Shown: one piece after another, positions 46,575 through 55,444 of the stretch | Position numbering within the stretch: position 1 is the stretch's first letter | Layout: each line of letters begins with the position of its first letter | Assembly (NCBI GenBank): GCA_033557465.1 | Contig: CM066032.1 | Span: 1,313,444,191-1,313,508,190 of the forward strand | DNA: 64,000 bases | DNA from: Ichthyophis bannanicus | Lineage: Eukaryota; Chordata; Amphibia; Gymnophiona; Ichthyophiidae | Direction: 5' to 3' | Notes under the pieces: generated by a model | Databases searched by the model: none | The model's input: only the letters and a program-made list of their open reading frames with translations | What the model was told of the DNA's origin: nothing | Program-made: the position numbers and the translations under genes

Positions 46575-46987
46575 ACGTGCAAGGTTAGACATGTAACCGT
46601 AGAACGGAATACGGTATACATCCAGCCGGAAAATGTGCAACTCCTGTATAGCAGTGTTCCAGTTACGTTTAAGTAGCATATGCAACCCGCGACATGCCAA
46701 AAACGTGTCCGACTACGCGCTCGGTTACGGCCGCATTTAAGTAACACCCGTAACTCACGACATCCTGAAAACGTGTCCAAGTTGCACACGTTTTTGGGAT
46801 GTCATGAGTTACAGGTGTTACTTAAATGTGGCCGTAACCAAGCGTGTAGTCGGACACGTTTTTGGCATGTTGAGAGTTGAATATGCTACTTAAACGTAAC
46901 TGGAACACTGCTATACAGGAGTTGCACGTTTTCCGGCTGGACGTATACCGTATTTCGTTCTACGGTTACACGTCTAACCTTGCACGT
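46575..46987. repeat. 413-bp near-perfect hairpin
   Basis: The arms 46575-46776 and 46786-46987 are inverted copies centred at 46781, with a 9-base loop. I see only scattered differences (for example CCCGCGACATG against GTTGAGAG). Both arms carry the same landmarks, such as CGGTATAC, TCCAGCCGGA and GTCGGACACG. A transcript from either strand would fold into a very long double-stranded RNA. It could be a foldback transposon or a recently formed inverted duplication. Confidence 0.9.
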
Positions 46988-47055
46988 GCCAACCTGCATA
47001 GTTGTCCACATGCAACAGGAAACAGGAAGCCCCGCCACCACCAGAACCCTGGAAG

Positions 47056-47212
47056 ATGGCCACTCGAAGTGTGAACTTCTTGGAGGCTGAGACACACCTG
47101 CTCTGCAGGATGGTGCTGGAGGAGGAGGGTGTCCTACTACCCACAGAGCACAGAAGCCAGCCCTTGCTGCATCATGCAGGAGCTGGGAATGGATAAGGAC
47201 CACCCTGGCGCA
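47056..47212 (+). other. Possible first exon of a transposon accessory protein
   Basis: The ATG at 47056 opens MATRSVNFLEAETHLLCRMV. That has the style of SANT/Myb-like accessory proteins of PIF/Harbinger transposons (an N-F-x-E-x-E start), which bind DNA and carry the transposase into the nucleus. A CAG|TAAGTA at about 47211 could be a splice donor. No downstream exon is recognised. Low confidence. Confidence 0.25.
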
Positions 47213-47931
47213 GTAAGTAGGGCAAAGGGAGGAGGCCGGGGAAAAGCATGTGGAGGAAAACAACAGTTCAAACAGCCAGGAGGTAGCTGCCAAGTGAAAT
47301 GGGAAAAGGAGCAGGGAGCAAACTGGGTAACCACACAACCAAATGACAGTGAACACACAAAACAGGGCTCACACAGGAAACATGCAAACAGAAACACAAT
47401 GGCAAAGTGGAAAAAAGGCAGAATGGACAAATCAGAACACAGTGAAAAAAGCCTACTATGTGTAACAGTGCAGCAACATGCCCAAAACACAGCACAGCAG
47501 AAACATAGAGACATGGTGCTAGTAAAGACAACTATCCAGTCAAAAGAACACACTGGTATCTAACTTATGTCATGAAAACTTTGGATACATAAAATCATTA
47601 GTACAGTACAAGACCCTCAAGAGATTCCAACACCAGTCTCTTCACAAAGTTTCTAAGCAGAGGAGAAAAGACCCCAGTAAAGCTGTTTCTCCCTCTATAC
47701 AGCAAGAATAATATATGCCTGAAGGAGATGTGCCTTAATCAAACCATCATAGGTCTAACATAGCCCTCTTTTTCATAAATCATATTTATGAAATCCTTTT
47801 TATTACATTACAAAATATTGAAACCCTGGAACAGCACAAATCCCAACTTCACTTAAACATCTTAATACACAGCCTCAGATGCACAGAATCCCCAGCAGTA
47901 TGATCAAATGAACTGCATAGGCGCCATGTCT
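47213..47931. other. Unassigned stretch
   Basis: A 144-codon frame at 47129-47563 is lysine-, glutamine- and glycine-rich without motifs. Nothing else is recognised. Confidence 0.4.
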
Positions 47932-48127
47932 CATAAGAACATAAGATATGCCATACTGGGTCAGACCAAGGTCCATCAAGCCCAGTATCCTGTTTCCAAC
48001 AGTGGCCAATCTAGGTCATAAGTACCTAGCAGCAGGGCCGGCCCGTCCATTGAGCGAGAATGTTGTTCGCACAGGGCCCGGCGCTTCAGGGGGCCCCGCG
48101 CGAACCATATTCTCGCTCATTGGACTG

Positions 48128-48393
48128 CTGCAGAGGGAGCCGGGGAAGCCCGCACGAAGCCCCGGCTCCCTCTGCACAGACCGCCAGCGTGAAGAGCCTT
48201 TACCTTCACGCTGGCGGCTGTTTCAATGAAGCCGCGAATGCCGCGAGAGGTTAAAGGGCATTGCCTTTAACCTTTCCTGGCATTCGTGGCTTCATTGAAA
48301 CAGCCGCCAGCGGGAAGGTAAAGGTTCTTCACGCTGGCGGGCTGTGCAGAGGGAGCCGGGGCCTCGTGCGGGCTTCCCCGGCTCCCTCTGCAG
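48128..48393. repeat. 266-bp compound palindrome
   Basis: It is symmetric about 48260. The outer arms begin CTGCAGAGGGAGCCGGGG, and the inner arms include CGCCAGCGTGAAG and GTTAAAGG. Smaller inverted repeats sit within each arm (the CCGGGG/CCCCGG and CACGCTGGCG pairs), so each arm can also fold alone. Only a few mismatches separate the arms. Confidence 0.88.
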
Positions 48394-48424
48394 CCCCTTA
48401 GACGGCGCGGGGCTCTTCGGGGGG

Positions 48425-50340
48425 CGGCTAGGACTGGATGGGCTGTGCTGGGGGGGGGGAACGGACTGGAAATGGGCTGTGATGGGGGGGAACGGACTGG
48501 AAATGGGCTGTGATGGGGGGTAGACTGAAAAAGGGCTGGGATGGGGGAAACAGACGGGAAAAGGGCTGTGATGAGGGAGGGGAACGGAATGGAAATGGGC
48601 TGTGATGGGGGGGGAACAAACTGGAAATGGGCTGGGCTGGGGGGAGACTGAAAATGGGCTGGGATGGGGGAAACAGACTGGAAATGGGCTGTGATGGGGG
48701 AGGGGAACGGACTGGAAATGGGCTGTGATGGGGGGGAAACAGACTGGAAATGGGCTGTGATGTGTGTGGGGGGGGGGGGAGAACGGACTGCACATGGTCT
48801 GTGAGGGGGGGAGGACAAATTGGGCTGGGATGGGGGGAAACAGACTGGAAATGGGCTGTGATGGGGGGGAATGGACTGGAAATGGGCTGTGATGGGGGGG
48901 GAAATGGACTGGAAATGGGCTGTGATGGGGGGAGACTGAAAATGGGATGGGATGGGGGAAACAGACTGGAAATGGGCTGTGATGGGGGAGGGGAATGGAC
49001 TGAAAATGGGCTGTGATGGGGGGGGAAACGGACTGGAAATGGGCTGTGATGGGGGGGAGACTGAAAATGGGCTGGGATGGGGGATACAGACTGGAAATGG
49101 GCTGTGATGGGGGGGAGAAATGGACTGGAAATGGGCTGTGATGGGGGGGAGACTGAAAATGGGATGGGATGGGGGAAACAGACTGGAAATGGGCTGTGAT
49201 GGGGGGGGAACGGACTGGAAATGGGCTGTGATGGGGGGGGGAAATGGACTGGAAATGGGCTGTGATGGGGGGGAGACTGAAAATGGGAGGGGATGGGGGA
49301 AACAGACTGGAAATGGGCTGTGATGGGGGAGGGGAATGGCCTGAAAATGGGCTGTGATGGGGGGGGGAAACGGACTGGAAATGGGCTGGGATGGGGGGGA
49401 GACTTAAAATGGGCTGGGATGGGGAAACAGACTGGAAATGGGCTGTGATGGGGGAGTGTAACGAACTGAAAATGGGATGTGATGGGGGGGGGAAACGGAC
49501 TGGAAATGGGCTGTGATGGGGGGGCGGAGACTGAAAATGGGCTGGGAAGGGGGAAACAGACTGGAAATGGGCTGTGATGGTGGGGACGGACGGACTGAAA
49601 ATGGTCTGGGATGGGGGAAACAGACTGGAAATGGGCTGTGATGGGGGGAACGGACAAATTGGGCTGGGATGGGGGGAAACAGACTGGAAATGGGCTGTGG
49701 TGGGGGGGGGGAGAACAGACTGGAAATGGGCTGTGATGGGGGAACGGACTACAATTGGGCTGTGATGGTGGGGAGGATAGGACTGCAAATTGGCTGTGAT
49801 GGTGGGGGTGGGGGGAATGGACGAAATGGGCTGTGATGGGGGAACTTGGACTGGAAATGGGCTGATGAAGAGCTGGATTAGGACTGGAAATGGGCTGATG
49901 GGGGCTGGAATAGGGCGAAGTGGGCTGACGAGGGGGCTAGGATTGGAAATTAGCTGATGGGGGAGCGTGGAGGAAATGGGCTGATGAGGGACTGGAATGG
50001 AACTGGAAAAGAGCATATGGGGGCTAGGACTGGAAATGGGCTGATGAGGAGCTAGGATAGGACTAGAAATGGGCTGATGGGGGGAACGTAGACTTCAAAT
50101 GGGTGATGGGCTGGAATAGGACACTGGAAATGGACTGATGGGGGCTGGAATAGGACTGGAAGTGGGCTGATGGGGAGCTTGGAGTGGAAATGGGCTGATG
50201 GGGGGCTGGAATGGAACTGGAAAACAGCATATGGGAGGCTAGGACTGGAAATGGGCTGATGTGGAAGCTTGGGAGACTGGGACTAGAAGGGGGCAGATGC
50301 TGGATGGGTCTAGAACTATAAAGGAGCTGATTTTGGGGGA
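48425..50340 (+). repeat. G-rich minisatellite, ~32-34-bp unit
   Basis: The unit is approximately GGACTGGAAATGGGCTGTGATGGGGGGAAAC, with the G-run varying from 3 to 10. About 50 or more units are present. A longer two-unit rhythm is visible because GGGATGGGGGAAACAGACTGG units alternate with GGGAACGGACTGG units. From about 49850 to the right the units decay (CTGGAAATGGGCTGATGGGGGCT). The strands are extremely asymmetric: G-rich on plus, C-rich on minus. Long minus-strand frames (up to 574 codons of Pro/His/Phe/Ser repeats) are a by-product and are not genes. Confidence 0.93.
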
Positions 50341-50516
50341 GGACTAGAAAGGGATGGGAAATGAGAATGGAGAGGGGAAAATATATTTTGTGTGGGAGGG
50401 AAGAAAAGTCTACGAAGGGCCGGGTATTGGAAGAGTAAGTGTAGATTGAGAATGGAAGGGTGAAATTTGAGTGGATGATAAAGCAATAAGGAAAGAAATG
50501 GAGGAAAGAGCAAAAG

Positions 50517-50783
50517 GTGAAAGATCAGTATGTTAAAGCAGATATAGAGAAAAAATTTGGAAAAAAATCTAAAAGAGAAGAAAGGAAAATGGATAGCTCG
50601 CAGAAGACACAAAGAAACCAGAAGAAAGTGACTGGAGCAATTGCAACTGAAAAGAAAATGCACAAGCAACAAAAGGTAGAAAAATACTTTTTTATTTTGA
50701 ATTTATTAACTGGAATATATCAGCTCTGGGAAATGTGCATTGTTAACATCTTTTGTGTTTTGTTTAGTACAAGAGGAAATTAA
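50517..50783 (+). other. Lysine-rich ORF in the hAT right part
   Basis: An 88-codon frame starts KDQYVKADIEKKFGKKSKREERK and continues with further basic and glutamine residues. A basic segment is common at the N-terminus of hAT transposases, so it may be a leftover exon. AAAAGGTAGAA near 50675 could be a splice donor. This is weak: low-complexity basic frames arise easily in A-rich DNA. Confidence 0.25.
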
Positions 50784-53049
50784 TTTATAGTTTTATTTCT
50801 CCAGTGTTGTACATCCCAAGTTTGGCTTTTGGGGTTCCCAGTTTAATTATTGTCTTCCTATTTCTAAATTGTGATCCCTTGTTCTTTGGTGACGGTCTAT
50901 ATTCTGCATTTTAACCAAGCTGAGGTATTCTGTTCATGTAGTTTCTATTTGACCATGTCACTTGTTCTCTTTCCCCAGAAGGAGATGCATTGGTATTCTC
51001 TGAGATGTATTGGTTTAATATTTGCAGTGTTGCCTTTTGATAGGTAGGGTTTGGTGCTTTGTGAGTCCTGGCAGAGCTGTTATGATATGGTGGATTTGCT
51101 ATGAGTTCTAAAAGGTCAGTGTTTATAGTACTTCCTAATGGACCTGGCGGTTGGCACTGGAATATAGTAACGTAAAAATCTATTAGTCTTTCTTTATCCA
51201 GACACTCATTAAGAAGCATGTTTACTAAAAATGCATGTTAACATTATGCAAGTATTTATGCAAATGAGGCTCCCTATGCAAATGAGGCCCCGCAATTAAT
51301 CTCCGCACATGGCCCCGCACCCCCCTTGGGCCGCCCCTGCCTAGCAGTTTCCCCAAAAGACACCGTTTCCATCAATGCTTGCATCTGGTCAAGCAATGAT
51401 ATCCCGTGTCCCTTTTAATTATGGATCTTTCCTCCAGGAATTTGTCCAAACCTTTTTTAAACCCAGCTACACTAACAGCTTTTACTACATCCTCTGGTAA
51501 AAAATTCCAGAGTTTGATTACATGTTGAGTGAAAAAATATTTTCTCTTATTAGTCTTAAATAGATTACCCTGTAGCTTCATTGCATGTCCCCTAGTCTTT
51601 TTATATTCTGATGATGTAAACAATCGATCTACGTTTACCCGTTCCATTCCATTCATTAATTTATAGACCTCTATCATATCTCCCCTCAGCTGTCTCTTTT
51701 CCAGGTTGACGAGCCCTAACCTTTTTAGCCTCTCTTCATAGGAGTATCCTTCCATCCTCTTTACCATTTTGGTGGCTCTTCTCTGTACCTTTTCTAATAA
51801 CCCTATAACCTTTTTAAGATATGGCGACCAGAATTGCACACAATATTCAAGGTGCGGTCGCACCATGGAACAATACAGAGGCATTATAATATCCTTTATT
51901 TTCCATTCCTTTCCTTATGATACCTAGAATTCTACTTGCTCTCTTGGCCGCCCCTGCACACTGGGTGGAAGGTTTTAACATGCTATCCACAATGCCGCCT
52001 CAATCTTTTCCTGGGTGGTGGTTCCCAATGTGGAACCTTGCATCGTGTAACCATAGTTTGGGTAGTACTTTCCTAGGTGCATAACTTTGCACTTGTCCAC
52101 ATTAAATTTCATCTGCCAATTGGATGCCCAGTCTTCCAATTTATCAAGATCCTCTTGCAATTTTCCATAATCCTCTTGGGTTTTAACAACTTTAAATAGT
52201 TTTGTGTCATCTGAAAATTTGATAACCTGACTCGTTATTCCCCTTTCTAGGTTGTTTATGAATATGTCGAAAAGCAGCGGACCCAGCACAGATCCCTGGG
52301 GTACTCCACTATTCACCTTTTTCCATTGAGAAAATTGGCCATTTAGCCCTACCCTCTGCTTTCTATCTTTTAACCAGCTCCTGATCCACAATAGTATATT
52401 GCCTCCTATCCCATGACTTTTTAGTTTAGCCAAAAGTCTCTGATGAGGGACCTTGTCAAAGGCTTTCTGAAAGTCCAGATACACTATGTCAACCGACTTA
52501 CCTTTGTCTACCTGTTTATTCACACCTTCAAAAAAACATAACATAACAGAATAGTAAGACAAGATCTTCCTTGTATAAAGCCATGTTGGCTTTCTCCCAT
52601 TAAGCCATGATTATCTACATGTTGAGTAATTTTGTTCTTTATGATGGTTTCTACCATTTTTCCCGGTACTGACATCAGGCTCACTGGTCTGTAGTTTCCT
52701 GGATCATCCCTAGAACCCTTTTTAGAAATTGGCGTTTCATTCGCCATCCTCGAATCTTCAGGTTTTACAGATGATTTTAATGATAGTTCACAGATTACTA
52801 ATAGCAGGTCTGCAATCTCATATTTCAGTTCTTTCAACACCCTTGGACGTATACCATCTGGTCCAGGTGATTTGCTACTCTTCAGTTTATCAAATAGTTG
52901 TAATACATCTTCCCAATGTATCGATATTTCCTTCAGTTCTTCTGCAGTATCAACTTTAAATACCATTTCAGTCATGGGTAACATCCCTAAATCTTCCTCA
53001 GTAAAGACCAAAGCAAAGAATTCATTCAGTCTCTCCACTATGCCCCCAC

Positions 53050-53430
53050 ACACGGACATGCCCACAGAGCACACACCCCATGCCCATAAACCCTGGACCC
53101 CCACCCCGGTCCTCACACCATCCACGCAGACACACTGCCCTGGGCACCGAGGAAATAGAAAGCAGAAGAGCGGGCAGAATGAGTCTGGGATGGGGAGGGG
53201 AAGGACATGCGATTTGCGTGAATGGAGTGGAGGGAGTGATGGGGAGTGTGGAGATGGACCAGATCAGCGAGTAAAGGGGGGGGGGGTTCCGGTGTGAATT
53301 GACCTATGGACAAAGATGAGAAATTTGTATTGGATTCGGAAGGAGATTGGGAGCCAATGCAGATGGATACGAATGGGGGTGATGTGATCAAAGCGGGAGA
53401 TACAGGTTAGATTACAGGCTGCTGTGTTTT
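53050..53430 (-). mobile_element. L2-like LINE, RT C-terminal fragment
   Basis: On the minus strand: HITPIRIHLHWLPISFRIQYKFL and FVHRSIHTGTPPPF (53430-53270), then HSARSSAFYFLGA near 53160. This is the standard L2 C-terminal order. The tail is missing and the copy ends against the CR1 remnant. Confidence 0.8.
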
Positions 53431-55440
53431 TTGAACGTGCTGCAGGATGACCTATGGTGCAGGGGGGCCCTGCTTGTGCCCTCGTACTGCATCGGTGAGG
53501 GCATCCATGTGCTCTACGATGGTCCATGCCACGGTGTGCATCTCCTCCCTGAGGAGCCGCACCTCCGCCAACAGGGCAACAAGAGCCCAGTCACCAGATG
53601 GACGACGGAGTGGTAGTGCAGAGGGGCCTGGTGAGGCATGGACATGGTGTGCCCATGAGTGCTGGGGTGGCTGTGGGGGCCCTTAGGTGTGCAGGGTTGA
53701 CTACCACTCTGCTGCCTGTTGTGCTTGGCCTGTGCTGAGCCATGCGGTGGGCACATGGCCCCCTGGTAAGGATGTGGGCAGGCATGGCTGTGGGCTGCAG
53801 AGCACAGCAGGGGGGGTACAGCTCCTCCTCTGGACCCCCCATCAGGTGTCTGCTGGCTGTGTGTGGCACTGCACCACCATACCTGGGATGCTTGGAAGGT
53901 GGTTCCTGCATCACCCTGCTACCCCTTCTGTTCTCTCCCCCCTTCTCCTCTGACACACTGCCCTCCCTCTGGTCCTCCAACCCCCTCCTCTTCCTCCTCC
54001 TCTGACTCCCTGCCCTCTCCTTGGCCTTCCAATTCCTCCTCCTCCTCTGACTCCCTGCACTCCCCCCTGGGCTTCCAATCCCTCCTCCTCCTGCTCCTCT
54101 GACTCAACATCCCATTGCTGTGCCATGGCCCCCTCGCTGCCCTCCCCCTTCATTGTGCTGTCCTCTGTTGCAGCGTCGCTGGCCTCCTCCTCCCCAGCAC
54201 TACTGGAGGTACTGCTGGTCTCTGCACCACTGGTCGGCTTTTCTGGCACTGCATTGCTGCTCCTGTTTGGTGGGCATGGTGGGACAGCGGTGTCCAGGGC
54301 TTCCCTAGAACCCGTTGTGGGGAAAAAGAAGGGAGGTTATTGGTCTGGGTGATAGGCACACACAGGGGGCAGTGTGGGCACCTGGGGCACCGCAGGTGGG
54401 GGATGCCCCTGTACCACCCACCCATGCCATGCCCCAGCCTGGAATGCCCTCCCAGCGGAAATCCAAGCTATCTCCAATCTACCGTTATTCAGAAAAGCTC
54501 TCAAACACCACCTGTTCCTCCAACATTGCCCTGATAACAATTCCGGAAAGCACACAACCATCACCTTACCTTCCTATCTAGCCCACCCCATAGACCAGCC
54601 TCTTGTAGAGAACGGTTAATCAGCTGTCCCCTACCTTCTCTCCCTAACCCAGGAGCTTAGGCCTCTGTTTAAAGATCCTTATATGTCCTCGTAAGAATGT
54701 CTATAATCTGTATATAGTTCCCCCGGTTCTTTCATGTTTACTACCCCTGTTCAATGTAAACTCAATGTGACCTGTTACATTGTAGTATGTTTTTGTTTCA
54801 ACTGTAAACCACACTGATTATAATAGTGCAGTACATAAGAAATATAAATAAATAAATAAATAAATAAATAAAATATGTGTGAGCACCTGCATGTATTGTG
54901 GGCCGACTGGGGCACACACAGGATAGTGTCACCAGGGTATGGCATGGCTCCCCAGAGCAGAATCCCATCAATGTGTACAGAGAGTCCACCACCAGATTGT
55001 CTGCCTGCACCTGTCCGGCAGTCATGGTTGCCACCCCCTGCATCTGCCTGTCTCCACTGTGTACCCCACTGACCTTTCTTGGCTACCAGCCACTCCCTGA
55101 TGCGCGGTAATGGCACTTCAGGGCCTCCAGGGTACACGCCATATTCACTGTGGGAGAGTGGGGGGATACACGTGGCTCAGTTGGGTGCTTCCATTTTGCC
55201 TGTTGCACACATCTGTATCCTGCCTTAGTCTGGTGATCTGCCCATTCTGGGGCAGGGGCATACCCATGGGTAGCAGGTGTGGGGTACATGTTATGATACG
55301 CCTCTGGCCCTTGTATTCCTGCCCACTGCTCCCCTGGCCCTTTGACATTTGCCCTGCACCACCAGCAATTGTGTTGGGCCACTGCTTCAACTGTGTCACC
55401 CCTCTGGCCCACTCAGCCACCTCTGCAGTCCTCCCCCCTT
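53431..55440 (-). pseudogene. Possible PIF/Harbinger-type accessory protein gene remnant
   Basis: On the minus strand three exon-like parts are visible. One at about 55145-55070 runs from CCCACAG to AAAGGTCAGT and reads EYGVYPGGPEVPLPRIREWL. A second begins after TTCTAG near 54305 and is acidic (SSSAGEEEASDAATEDSTM, then long Glu runs). The end, at about 53600-53450, reads WALVALLAEVRLLREEMHTV then VEHMDALTDAV and a stop, a likely coiled coil. An acidic middle and C-terminal coiled coil fit SANT/Myb-like partners of Harbinger transposases, but the DNA-binding domain was not found, so the family is inference. An L2 tail is inserted at 54405-54872. Confidence 0.35.
54405..54872 (+). mobile_element. 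L2-like LINE 3' end
   Basis: It starts in PAWNALPAEIQAISNLPLFRKALKHHLF, the last part of the L2 RT. It continues through the 3' untranslated region to CTGTAAACCACACTGATTATAATAGTGCAG and a long (AAAT)n tail at 54848-54872. It is 5'-truncated and on the strand opposite to the surrounding remnant. Confidence 0.85.
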
Positions 55441-55444
55441 CCCT

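Larger units (their letters stand above)
48033..51339. mobile_element. 3.3-kb hAT-like transposon carrying a minisatellite
   Basis: Terminal repeats CAGGGCCGGCCC (left) and CAGGGGCGGCCC (right, inverted), with the exact 8-bp duplication CCTAGCAG at 48025-48032 and 51340-51347, place it in the hAT superfamily. It interrupts the 3' untranslated region of the CR1 copy. Inside, in order, are a large palindrome (48128-48393), a G-rich tandem array (about 48425-50340), an AT-rich right part with a small lysine-rich open frame (50517-50783), and an unassigned block to the right end. I see no transposase, so it depends on one supplied elsewhere. Confidence 0.88.
47932..53045 (-). mobile_element. CR1-type LINE split by a hAT-like transposon
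   Basis: The best-preserved CR1 in the window. On the minus strand a linker (ERLNEFFALVFTEEDLG) and RT start (LKSSKSPGPDG) lie at 53045-52520. Then come VDIVYLDFQKAFDKVP, VPQGSVLGPLLF and the palm FSDDTKLF (52562-51975). The C-terminal part is [24 protein letters not shown] through [11 protein letters not shown] (51884-51372), and the 3' region is interrupted at 51347/48025. The terminus TATCTTATGTTCTTATG is at 47932-47948. The catalytic FADD-type motif appears as FSDD. Three frame breaks separate the blocks, so it is inactive. The endonuclease is missing (5' truncation). Confidence 0.92.

Noticed and set aside
47129..47563. 144-codon Lys/Gln-rich frame and its 138-codon antisense frame
   Set aside because: Low-complexity sequence open on both strands with no motif; probably chance.
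48292..50016. 574-codon minus-strand open frame (Pro/His/Phe/Ser repeats)
   Set aside because: It is the minisatellite read in one frame. The unit has no stop in that direction, and other frames across the array are also open. There is no start context, domain or non-repetitive part.
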